DNA of 64,000 nucleotides, from assembly GCA_002786065.1 (NCBI GenBank), contig NHNY01000035.1, forward strand, positions 124,001 through 188,000, read 5' to 3'. Made by a program: the position numbers and the translations under genes. The stretch comes from Microcyclospora pomicola. Its lineage: Eukaryota; Ascomycota; Dothideomycetes; Capnodiales. Positions 33,512-43,646 of the stretch are shown one piece after another; position 1 is the stretch's first letter, and every line of letters begins with the position of its first letter. The notes beneath the pieces are model-generated. The model ran no database searches and was not told where the DNA came from. It worked only from the letters and a program-made list of their open reading frames with translations.

Positions 33512-35131
33512 ATGGAGAAGCGTTCGGAGCAGGTTGTAAATGAGGCAGATTCGTTGCCAGTACACTCTTGCTCTTTTCCTGCCACGCCGAATAATACAAT
33601 ATCGGAGCCAAGCAAGCAAACAGCTCTTCAAAAAATAGCAGGTAGCATTCGTGCATCATCAATTGCGTTCTCGAACTGGATCATCGAGTGGACACCATGT
33701 GTGCTTGTCACAACGTACTATATCGTTGCAACAGCGATCTTTGCGATGTGCAACGAAGCAGCTATCAAAGTGCTCTACTTCTTCTTCATGGTGAGTATCA
33801 GCCAACGAACGGCAATCATGGAAGATGCCTGACTTCCGTTCCAGATCACCAACTTCTACATTGCTGCAAGTTGTGTAATCGAATCCTTTCTGAGCTTGAC
33901 ACCCCTTCGAGAGGCTCGCAAGGCCGCAATCAAGCTGGAAGAGTCGGGCCAATGGACAACTCCCGAGGACAGGCTACCTTCAATCGATATCATCATCGTT
34001 GCGTACTTGCCCAATGAGAAAGACATCATTCGCGATCAGGTTCTCTATGCTGTGGACGAACTTCAGTATCCTCGAGACAAACTCCGTATCAATCTTGTCT
34101 ACAATACGCCAAAGGAGATCGAACCGCTCGAGACTGAGCTATACACTCTCGGCGAGAAGATCCCCAACCTTCGAGTAATCAAAGTGCCGGGCTCCAAATC
34201 AAAGGCAGACAATCTTAATTACTTCTTCTCGCTGGAGAATAGCTCGGACATCATTGGCATCTTCGACTCCGACCACTGCCCTCACCCTCACAACCCACGC
34301 TGGGCAGCCGAGCGCTTCATGTCCTCGAAGTCCGTCGACATCGTCCAAGGTCGCTGCATTGTATACAACACCAACGAGTCCTGGTATGCTAAGATGATCG
34401 CCATCGAGTTCGACAAGATTTATGCCATTTCCCATCCTGGCCGTCAGCGTGCATTTGGCTTCGGGTTATTCTGCGGTAGCAACGGATATTGGAAGACTGA
34501 TCTCCTGATGGGTCACAAGATGGACGGCACGATGCTTGTCGAAGACATCGACTCTGCTCTGCGTGCTTACAGCAAGGGCAAGAATGCCGTACATGACATG
34601 AATGTCATATCTTACGAGATGGCGCCCAATCAATTCATGGCTTTCTGGAAACAACGACTGCGATGGGCACAAGGCTGGACGCAAGCCAGTATGAAGCACT
34701 TGCCTCTCATGTGGACGAACCCTCCTGTAGCAGACGACGGCACGGCTCAGAAACGATCCTTCAACGAGCGCTTCGGCCTGCTCTCTCTGCTCTTCATTCG
34801 CGAACTCAGTTACTACTTGGTCACTCTTCACACTTGCCTGCTGCTCAGCTTCATCATCATCGATTGGCCGCGAACAGTCGGTGAGTTTGTGAGACTGATC
34901 TTCTTCCGATACCCGCTTGCGGAGTGGTTTTTCTTCGCCACCATCGTCGCGTTGATCTTCACCTTGTGGTTCACAAACATAGTGCGGTCCGAGTTCACCT
35001 CGTACCGTTCGATGGTTATGTTCTGCAGCATGTATGTGCCATACCTGATCTTGATGGGTACAATGGGCCTATTCGGACATGCGCGACAGATCGTCGGCTA
35101 CTCCAGCTGGAATCCGACTGCGAGGAAGTGA
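33512..35131 (+). CDS. Membrane glycosyltransferase family 2, polysaccharide-synthase-like
   Basis: The predicted protein has 521 residues from exons 33512-33790 and 33845-35131 (54-nt intron, GTGAGT donor). Two N-terminal membrane segments precede a processive GT2 domain. The conserved residues are an early Asp in PSIDIIIVAY, the DxD in FDSDHCPHP (D234, D236), the catalytic-base region VEDIDSALR (E326/D327) and QRLRW (Q363-W367). Three or four C-terminal membrane segments follow. The D, DxD, D, QxxRW set is that of synthases such as chitin, cellulose, hyaluronan and fungal Cps1-type enzymes that polymerise and export sugar chains from nucleotide sugars. The sugar cannot be told from sequence. 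The divergent acyltransferase neighbour suggests the product is acylated. Confidence 0.88.
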
Positions 35132-35648
35132 GATGATTCACGAATTGATTCTGGGACGGCGTTTTTCGATAGACATAGATGGAGTTCATTCCTCCATTCT
35201 TCATATGATAAATCTTCGACTGTTCGCAACTTCGTCATTTGAGACCCCGAGCGCTCGGTCTAGCCACAGTGTCGATCACATGACTCTACAAGTTGTGCTG
35301 ATGTGAGGATCTGACGTGATGAACACTTAATACGTTGTTTGATGTACACGTCCACCTTGCTGCATTTGCGAATACGGTGAGCCGACCGAATGCTTAGAAA
35401 ACCTGCGAAGAGAGCACGTCGCGTTCATGAAGTCTCACAGATGCGGCTTCTGCGCGCTCTCAGCCTTGCCGTTGGAACACAGCCTGAACTTTGGCTGTGC
35501 TCTCGTAGCTGGCATTACATGATGTCTACATTATCAACTACTAGAACTCGTCAATGCATACTGATAATCGCAGAGTCTAGAGTTAGGCCTACGTTGTTAA
35601 CGCAAGCAAGTCGCAAGAACACATAACTAGCACAAGTTATCTTCAACC
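35132..35648. other. Intergenic
   Basis: This gap of 517 bp lies between GT2 and the DUF1772 gene, which are in tandem. I see nothing but presumed 3' UTR and promoter. Confidence 0.5.
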
Positions 35649-36278
35649 ATGGATAGCTCTACATTCCTGCCGTTGGCCAAGTTCATCGGAATCGTCTGGC
35701 CAACGCTCTACTGCGGTATCACAGCTCAGCGTAAGCTCTGAATCGGCCAGTATACTCATGATGCGGATGCAGGATTCACCCTCTCAGACTCGATCACGTT
35801 CGTCGAACCCATCGTCACCCATGCGCCGAATCAGAAGATCATGGCCAAGCAATGGCTGAAGGGCTACCAGTATGGTCCACTCTGGGTGCCTCCTCTCATC
35901 GGTCCCGGCACGCTCGCCAACGTCTTCCTTGCCTACAACGCGCCGACGTCGACCTTGCGCAGCGTATACATCGCCGCCGCGGTAGGCATCTTCAGCATTC
36001 TACCGATCACGTTCTTCTACATGGAGCCGGGTGTCAACGGTGCATTGAAGTGGAAAGTCCAGACGCTGTTGAAAGACGAGGGATTCTCCATGAAGGATAC
36101 GACGGTCGTCTATCCGTCAGCGCATATGCATGGGTCAACGCAGGCGTCGAGAAGATGGGCTGAGCAGACGGATATAAAGGATTTGATCCTCTTCTGGCGC
36201 ATGGTAAACAACTGGCGTTGGGTCATAGCTGGTTTCGCAGCCGCCGCGAGCGGATATGCGACTTTGAGTCGGGTATGA
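35649..36278 (+). CDS. DUF1772 / anthrone oxygenase-like membrane protein
   Basis: The predicted protein has 195 residues from exons 35649-35730 and 35773-36278 (42-nt intron, GTAAGC donor, GCAG acceptor). Four hydrophobic segments are visible (for example FIGIVWPTLYCGITAQ, YIAAAVGIFSILPITFFYM and WVIAGFAAAASGYATL near the end), typical of DUF1772. Some fungal members act as small anthrone oxygenases or accessory proteins in polyketide pathways. No polyketide synthase is near, so that role is not indicated here. Conserved-looking parts are TFVEPIVTHAP, QWLKGYQYGPLWVPPL and LILFWRMVNNWRW. Membership of the neighbouring glycan gene group is possible but unproven. Confidence 0.8.
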
Positions 36279-37017
36279 ACCAGCCCATGCTGTTGAGAAA
36301 GTGGCAGGAAAGCATGAGGCAGGGCGTCAAGCTATGCTACACTCGCATTATACTATCCCCCGAGCTGAGACCGTGAACGAGTCAGCGCTGGCACTGTGAA
36401 TTCCCGATATGCACGCGAGCATAATTGGACAAGGCTCCCGTCTGTGACGACTACAAGTGCAACTGTACTTTCGTCGGGACTGTACGTGTAGATCTGAATA
36501 GCTTGAAGATTGCGCGGTCAGCATATGCAGGCCATCATCTTTGCAGGCCATTAGGCGAGTATGTCGTGTCTCAGATAGGCATCTGGTGTGCTTCTGGCAT
36601 AGTTTCTCTGCCAGAATCTGATGAGTACCTATATTGACTTAAGCCGTAATTCGTTCGAGTCGGCACAGTTAAATGCTAACGAAGTTCGGATCTCCGAGGA
36701 CAACGCCCCGAAAACGCGACGGAGGTATCTCCCGAGATCTTCGCTAAGACTCGCAAGTCAATGGTATGAACCGTCAAGAGCGCAATGTTCATCGTGCCAT
36801 TCGGACGTGAGTGAAGTATTTGATGTGCCGAAAGCATGTGGGGTTTAGCATACTCGTGACCCCCGCTGTTCCAATGCCTTTCCAGTTCACATTCGCATAG
36901 CTGCCAGACGAGTTGTCTACCTCATGCAGAAGGGTGGCTTGGTCAAGGACGACATCCTGTACGAGAGCGCATTGTCGCTGATCGAATATTGACATACGGT
37001 ATCCAGCTTCAGGTGAA
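36279..37017. other. Intergenic, acetoacetyl-CoA synthetase upstream region
   Basis: This gap of 739 bp separates tandem genes. No recognisable coding sequence was seen. Confidence 0.5.
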
Positions 37018-39051
37018 ATGGCGACCAACGGCAATGCTGGTGGCGAGGATAATGCCCCTCTGTGGCGGCATCCCTCTCCTAAGGACACCAAGATGTGGGA
37101 GTTCCTCACCAAAGTCAACAGCAAATACCAGAAAAGCTTCACGACCTACGATGAGCTCTTACAATGGAGTCTGCAGAACATCGCCGAGTCTTGGGGCGAG
37201 ATCTGGGACTTCTGCGGGATCCGGACATCACAGCCATATGATGAAGTAGTGACCGATACCAAGATCATGTTTCCTCGCCCGACATGGTTCAAAGGCGCGA
37301 AACTGAACTTTGCCGAGAATTTGCTTTACCCAACACAGGAGGTGGACGAAGACTCACCGGCTGTGATCGCAGCAACAGAAACAACCAGGGAGACGGTGTC
37401 GTGGAAAGAGCTACGAGACCGCGTTCGCCAGTGTCAAGCCGGGATGATCGCCATGGATGTCAAAGTCGGAGACCGTGTGGCAGGCTATGTGGCAAACCAT
37501 ACTAATGCGTTGGTGGCCATGCTCGCGGCGACGAGTGTGGGTGCAATTTGGACGGCGGTTAGCCCGGACACTGGAGTGACTGCTGTCCTGGATCGTATGG
37601 TACAGATCGAGCCAGTGTTGTTATTCACGGACAACGCAGTCATGTACAACGGTAAGACGCATCCTGTTTTACCAAAGGTCAAGGAGATCGTGGCTGCACT
37701 GCCCACGCTGAAGACAACGGTTGTGTTTGAGACAGCCCCTGGCATGGACACTAAGATTGATGGGTCTCCATCAATTGTTACTTACAGTCAATTCACTGTG
37801 CATGAAACTACCTCCCCGCTAGCATTCATGCAACTCGATCCAGACCACCCGGTGTACATTCTGTACAGCTCTGGTACTACCGGAGCTCCCAAATGTATCG
37901 TTCACGGTGCCATTGGTACCCTGCTCCAGCACAAGAAGGAACATATACTGCAATCAGATATCCGACCCGGCAATCGACTCTTCTACTTCACCACATGTAC
38001 CTGGATGATGTGGCATTGGCTTGTTTCTGGACTGGCATCTGGCGCGACCTTGATCCTCTACGACGGCTCTCCTTTCCAGTGTCTCTCCAATGGTGAAAGC
38101 GTCAAGGACGACCTCGCCATGCCACGACTGATCGACGAGCTACACATCACGCATTTCGGTACTAGCGCCAAGTACCTCTCAGTCCTCGAGCAGAAGTCCA
38201 TCATGCCGAAATCACAAGGCCTCTCCATTTCAACGCTTCGTGGTATCTACTCCACAGGCTCGCCACTCGCGCCCTCCACCTTCAGATACGTCTACCAAGC
38301 CTTCGGCGCCATCAATCTCGGCTCCATCACCGGCGGTACAGACATCATCTCCCTTTTCGGCGCTCCCTGCCCGCTCCATCCCGTCTACGTTGGTGAGATC
38401 CAAGTGCTCGGGCTCGGCATGGCGGTCGAAGCCTGGGACTACACTGGCGCCAACGTCTCTGCGACCGGCGAGCCCGGCGACCTCGTCTGCACCAAGCCCT
38501 TTCCCTGCCAGCCTGTAACCTTCTGGGGCCCGACCGGCGAGGCCAAATACCGCTCCTCCTACTTCGAGCAGTTCCCCGATGTCTGGCACCACGGCGACTT
38601 CATCCGCTTCAACCCGGCCACCGGCGGCCTGATCATGCTCGGCCGCTCTGACGGCATCCTCAAGCCCAGCGGCGTGCGCTTCGGCTCCGCCGAGATCTAC
38701 AACATCCTGCTGCACCACTTCCCCGCCGCGGTCGAGGACGCGCTGTGTATCGGGCGCCGCCGTGAGCAGGACGCCGACGAGACCGTCGTGCTGTTCTTGA
38801 AGATGAAGGAGGGTGAGACCCTCACGTCGCAGCTCGTCAAGGACATCCAGGGCGTGGTCCGCAAGGAGCTTTCCGCTCGACATGTACCTGGCGTCATTGA
38901 TGCATGCCCTGAGATCCCCGTCACGACGAACGGGAAGAAGGTCGAGGGCGCAGTAAAGCAGATCTTATGTGGTATGAACGTCAAAACGAGCGCGAGCGTG
39001 GCGAATGCGGGATGCTTGGATTGGTATCGGGCGTGGGCGCGGACGCATTAA
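37018..39051 (+). CDS. Acetoacetyl-CoA synthetase
   Basis: The predicted protein has 677 residues in one exon. It is a member of the acyl-activating (ANL) superfamily that converts acetoacetate, ATP and CoA to acetoacetyl-CoA in the cytosol. The N-terminal region WRHPSPKDTKMWEFLTKVN and FAENLLYP are typical of the family. The ATP/AMP-binding P-loop is YSSGTTGAPKCIVHG at about residues 281-295. FGTSAKYLSVLE, YSTGSPLAPSTFRYVY and the hinge/C-terminal motif GRSDGILKPSGVRFGSAEIY are present. Length matches the family. Codons in the second half are more C/G-ending than in the first half, but the domain is continuous. The ATG at 37018 is the first in frame with the conserved N-terminus. Confidence 0.95.
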   Translation: MATNGNAGGEDNAPLWRHPSPKDTKMWEFLTKVNSKYQKSFTTYDELLQWSLQNIAESWGEIWDFCGIRTSQPYDEVVTDTKIMFPRPTWFKGAKLNFAENLLYPTQEVDEDSPAVIAATETTRETVSWKELRDRVRQCQAGMIAMDVKVGDRVAGYVANHTNALVAMLAATSVGAIWTAVSPDTGVTAVLDRMVQIEPVLLFTDNAVMYNGKTHPVLPKVKEIVAALPTLKTTVVFETAPGMDTKIDGSPSIVTYSQFTVHETTSPLAFMQLDPDHPVYILYSSGTTGAPKCIVHGAIGTLLQHKKEHILQSDIRPGNRLFYFTTCTWMMWHWLVSGLASGATLILYDGSPFQCLSNGESVKDDLAMPRLIDELHITHFGTSAKYLSVLEQKSIMPKSQGLSISTLRGIYSTGSPLAPSTFRYVYQAFGAINLGSITGGTDIISLFGAPCPLHPVYVGEIQVLGLGMAVEAWDYTGANVSATGEPGDLVCTKPFPCQPVTFWGPTGEAKYRSSYFEQFPDVWHHGDFIRFNPATGGLIMLGRSDGILKPSGVRFGSAEIYNILLHHFPAAVEDALCIGRRREQDADETVVLFLKMKEGETLTSQLVKDIQGVVRKELSARHVPGVIDACPEIPVTTNGKKVEGAVKQILCGMNVKTSASVANAGCLDWYRAWARTH

Positions 39052-39344
39052 ACTTGGTGGTCGGGGATGTTAACCTTACAGAGGTATCAATAGGTAGAGC
39101 CCGTGGAATCGTGTGCATAAGTGTGACAGCGGCGCAGAAGCATAGAATATTGCGCAACATCGCATACGTGGAAAAAGTCAATGTGAAGTCTGGAGATATC
39201 ATGACGGCTCTGATACATGTATATTGCCTTACACATCACCACCCTACATACTTCTTCTGTGTTCTCGAGGGTTGAAGACAGCTCGACCACGCCATGACCT
39301 CTTTCGCCATACTACAAAGAATCATCATCATCGTCAGGAAACAC

Positions 39345-40253
39345 CTAATATGCGCCAGGCGGCCCACCAGAACGGCGGTCGTAGTCCGATCGGCCGTCGG
39401 TGTTCCGGCCCTCCTGGTACTTCCTTCTCAACGCCTGCAGTCTCTTTTTCTTGGTGTGCGCGTTGATGTAAGTGCCGATGACGAAGGCGATCATGTTGAA
39501 GAAGGGCACCCAGACCTCGTTGGGCAGGAAGGCTTGTGCGAAGGCCAGCGCGAGCGGCGACGTGATCCACGACACCTTCATCACGGGCCAGAAGCCGGCG
39601 CGCACGGTCGCGCGGATCTGGTGGAAGGTGCGCGCGCCGGCGATGACGGCCATGGATGTGAGGTAGACGCCGTTCTGGATGGGAGCGACCTAGGGAGAGA
39701 AGGCATTGTTAGCTGGCGGGCAAGCGAGCTAGGGCTATGAGTGGTGAACGGCCGACACATACCACCAGGTTTGAGACGACAATCTGAAGGATCTTTGCGC
39801 GCAAGCTCGTTCGGCCGGCGAATAGTTTCTGGAGCAGCGAGATCATGACATGGCCGAGTGGGGCGCTGATGAATGCGCCGTAGGCGGCCATCCAGGGCAC
39901 GCGGGTGGTGAAGTAGTGGCCGTGCTTGTTGCGGTCCTTGGCGATCCACGAGGCGAGGAACTCTTGTAGACCAGCCAGCGAGCCGGAGGTGACCATCTTG
40001 GTGCGCAGCGGGTCATCCTGGAGCTTCTTGAGGTACCACTGCGTGAGGATCAAAGTTAGTGACGTGCTTTCTGCTCGCGGCGATGACAGCGTCTGCGTAC
40101 GGCTAGGTATCCTCCAGGCCCAGCGCCTTTGGTGAGCGCATCGCCGACCTCGTGGACGATGTCGTGCTTCGCGGAGACTGCTGGCGGAGCACCGCGGCCA
40201 GCGGTGCTGGTGACGCGGATGTCCTCCCTCTGCTCGAACTTGACGTTCGACAT
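39345..40253 (-). CDS. Mpv17/PMP22 family membrane protein
   Basis: The predicted protein has 257 residues in three exons read from high to low: 40253-40101, 40038-39763 and 39689-39345. Introns are 62 and 73 nt (donors GTACGC, GTATGT). The family comprises four-helix proteins of peroxisomal or mitochondrial inner membranes. Visible hallmarks are WYLKKLQDDPLRTKMVTSG, the middle APLGHVMISLLQKLF, DQ-region equivalent VAPIQNGVYLTSMAV, FWPVMKVSWITSPLALAF and the ending VPFFNMIAFVIGTYINAHTK. The first ~48 residues are a polar extension. The Arg/Gly/Tyr-rich tail after the last helix is lineage-specific. Organelle cannot be decided from sequence alone. Confidence 0.93.
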
Positions 40254-41400
40254 GACGGGTGGTCAGTCAGGGAGTGATGGAAAAGGGTTGTCCGAAACCA
40301 AGTGTCAGGACAATGACAGATCGCAGAGGTTTGGTTTGGATTGGGTTGGTATGATCAAGGTGGAGACGGGATAAGAGGATGAAGTTGGTCATGGGCCCTG
40401 CCGTGTTTACTCCGCTTCCGGTTGCTGGGGGAGCTCCGTCTCGGCGGGCTCCGACCGTTTGGACGCCGAGGCTGCTCATTGGTCGTATCAAGCCCATTTC
40501 ACTTTGCGACGACCTCACCTGTCTTTACCTCACTGCATTGCATAGGTATCTACGATGTTTGACGATGGTTTCATTCCGTGAATGGCTCTCACCTTGACAT
40601 TATTCACTGCCCCGAGTTCTATGCTTCGTGCGCGAGGCTGCAGTTGCGATATCACTGATGCATTGTTCACGGATGGAATGGAAAGATCTCGGCTATAGAG
40701 CAGACTCTGGGTGCTGATATGCGCGCGCGATCTCTAGGACCAGACATACCGGAAAACCTCGTGAAAGACATAGGTTGAGTATGCTCACGGTAAAACAAGC
40801 CCTTTGGGAGTGCTGCAGTCGGGTGGGATTGGTGGCACGAAGGCATTGTTCGCCCTCTCCGTGAATACGAGCAAAGGCAAGTAGAAACATGCAATGTATG
40901 CATCAAACACCAGGTATAGATATGCTAAACGAAACTTTCCGCATACATCTCCATCGTCTATCAAACGTGCCTGTGTCTGGTAGATTTGGTTTTAGCATGT
41001 GGACGACATGAGGTCTTCATACTCACGTGGTGAGCACATGCTTGTGACTGCCCTTCCGCGACATTAGCCAAGAAGACGCAAGAACACCACCGGCACGTCC
41101 CTCCCCCGACATATCTGCTTGTCTTCGACCACATTCACTCGCAACATTCCTTCAACACCATCGGCGTCAACGATAATCCGCCACCATCCATTCCCTTTCC
41201 GTCCGTTTTCCATTGTTGGTCCGCCGACCTTTGCGTGCGGCTGTCTTGCTTCGCTTACTCTCATTACCGTAGTGCTCAAAGCTACACTCGAGCCACATTC
41301 CTTACACTGTCCGGACCGAATCGTTACGCCTCCCACTTCATTTCTTCCTCCAAGCTACTTGCTATCCTCTAGCCTGAGCGCAATACGAGCTCGGCACAAT
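40254..41400. other. Divergent intergenic region
   Basis: This gap of 1.15 kb lies between the divergent Mpv17-like gene and the Cys-rich fungal protein. It is pyrimidine-rich just before 41401. Small frames on both strands show no recognisable content. Confidence 0.5.
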
Positions 41401-43110
41401 ATGGCTGCAACAACAACCGCTGGTGTTGCGCCTCTGGTACGCACCAATCACCGCGATACAGCAGTTTCTACCGCCTCGACACGTGATTCTCGCTCTTTGA
41501 CTCCACGATTCTCTCCGGCACACATGAGCGCACTCATGGATGCGATAATTCTGGTCAGTCTGTCATGCGGCGTTGCCACCGAACGACCATAGTTCGCATG
41601 AGCATTTTCTGACACTCAACAGGCACAAGCTATGCCAAAGAAAACACAGACGCCAATACCCACCGTGCGGAAGAACAGTCCAGGCCACAGTATCGCTGCT
41701 CGTCGCCCGAATTGCACACATATGACGATGAAGCGCGTCCACGGTGATTTTAAGTGCAACCTGTGTGGCACAATCCCAGATGTAGCGTGGGTGTATCAGT
41801 GTACGCAAGACGAAGAACTGGGTCAGATCATGCCGGTCCCCATGGTGGACAGCATTGATCTGCCCATGATCACAGCCAAAGACGACTTCTACACGACCAC
41901 ATCTCAAGTGGCGGAAAGCTACCACATGCAGCCATGTATTGTCAGCGGTATTCGAGAGCGACACTATTCTCCTGATCAAATTCTGAAGTTGCTCATGCAG
42001 AAGGGTAATGTATTCTTTACAATCAGAGGCATTCGCAGCAGCCAAGCTGAAGCTGCGGCCAAGGCCCACCCTCAGACGCACGATCCGTCCGCTGGCTCAA
42101 GGGAGACCCCATGCGCTAACGAAGGTCATTCTGGCGCTCAGAACAAGGCCACGTCAGTCTCAGCTACTGAACATCCTGTCAAGCTTGTAGCGAACCAGCA
42201 TGCAAGCCTGCCGAAATCTTGCAAATGGCAGGTGTGCCATTGCTGTCGTCCTTTCTATTCCGATCGTGGTTCTATGAGCTTTGAGACAGTCCTGAGTGGG
42301 TCACGCACAGCAGTCACAGAGGAGGAAGTTCCGCAGCTTTCGATGTATGACCCGTCCGTCGCGAGAATCATTGGACTGCGAGGCCGACCTTTGCCACTCA
42401 TACCACAATATGCGAAGTCCTTCCACAGCATGGAATATCTCAATACTTCTGGTGTCAGTGTCAGCGGTGATACTTCCGATAACGTTCTAGACAGTGCGGC
42501 TATCACGGACCGCGAGGTGGAACGAATGCGCGCAGACGCAATTGATCCATGTTTGAACGGTCACGATGCATACAACCCCGACTTCGAAGATGGTCTTCGC
42601 GCATTGAGACGCAGCTTTTATCCTAACCCAGATTTCTCACGCATGACGCCAGAACCCTCCACCAACAGTCTTCGCCCTACCTTGGGTCGCACCGAGGAAA
42701 CGCCAGCAAGCATATCCTCCACCGACTCGACAATCAGTCTTCCCACTCCCAGGACCCCAGCCATAGTCATCACGCCGATCGAAGCCGCACAAGGTCGCCA
42801 ATCATTTGAGGAGTTGCTACATCACAAACTCGATTGCGTTGGGAAAGCCGCATCCATCTCTGGCACAAGGTTGACGACCATCAACGAAGGGCGTAACGAC
42901 TGGAACGTCCGCAGTCCTAGACCTGCCAGTATCTCTGGTACAGCCCTCGGCGGAAAGACCAGTGATGACGTCTTTGGTCATCCTCTTCGTACCCAGCCGT
43001 CAAGCAGTACTGTCGGCAGCGAAGTGTCCGTCCGAGGCGGAGTGGCCTTGACTGAAGAAGCTGTCATCAACGCTTGCCCGGATGTCGTTGATGAGCCGAA
43101 GGAGTATTAA
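41401..43110 (+). CDS. Conserved fungal Cys-rich protein, unknown function
   Basis: The predicted protein has 546 residues from exons 41401-41553 and 41623-43110 (69-nt intron, GTCAGT donor, branch CTGAC, acceptor CAG). I cannot assign a function. An N-terminal Cys cluster, C82, C96-x2-C99 and C111 (HGDFKCNLCGTIPDVAWVYQ), looks like a small zinc-binding unit. A second cluster lies at C251, C256, C258 and C259 (CKWQVCHCCRPFYSDR). The pattern of an HGDF-x-C-x2-C-G unit followed by a Trp-rich segment is something I associate with widespread uncharacterised Pezizomycotina proteins. The second half is Ser/Thr/Pro-rich and probably disordered. No membrane segment or signal peptide was seen. Confidence 0.8.
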
Positions 43111-43646
43111 GGTACTCCACTTCAATCACGAATTGGTCGCGGTTTTCGGAATGCTCCCACAACGAGGCCGACTCCATAAAATCCAGTCGCACACGCATGA
43201 CGTCTATTGCGCGACACACATATCAGGTATTCTGCGACCTCGCATCATAGCTGTAACACGACGTACCACTTACGATAACGAACGCGAGGAGATCCTACGG
43301 AGTCATCATGTGGCATGATAAACGACGAGAATCCTCGAACTAGTGGTACATCATGTATCGGAGTCAGTACTTATGCATACAGCTTTGCTCCGGTCGTGGC
43401 TCTTCACATAGCGGAGCTACCTTTTGCATCTCCAAGTGGGCAGCGGAATGCCATTATGGCCATGGGTCTGCGGGCAGTATACATACCTGTAGCTCACACA
43501 TAGATAGCGTGAACGTGTGCATGCGATCAAGCATGTCAATCAATGTATAACTCCACCACACAAGTAGCGTGCCTGATTCACGATAAGCATGATAAACTTA
43601 GCTACAGCACATCCGCGGGATGGTAATCCAACCCCAGTCAACATGA
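43111..43646. other. Intergenic, convergent 3' ends
   Basis: This gap of 536 bp lies between convergent genes. Nothing was recognised. Confidence 0.5.

Noticed and set aside
38230-38883. Minus-strand 217-codon frame inside acetoacetyl-CoA synthetase
   Set aside because: It is a shadow of a G/C-rich, C-ending-codon stretch of a well-supported gene; no domain.
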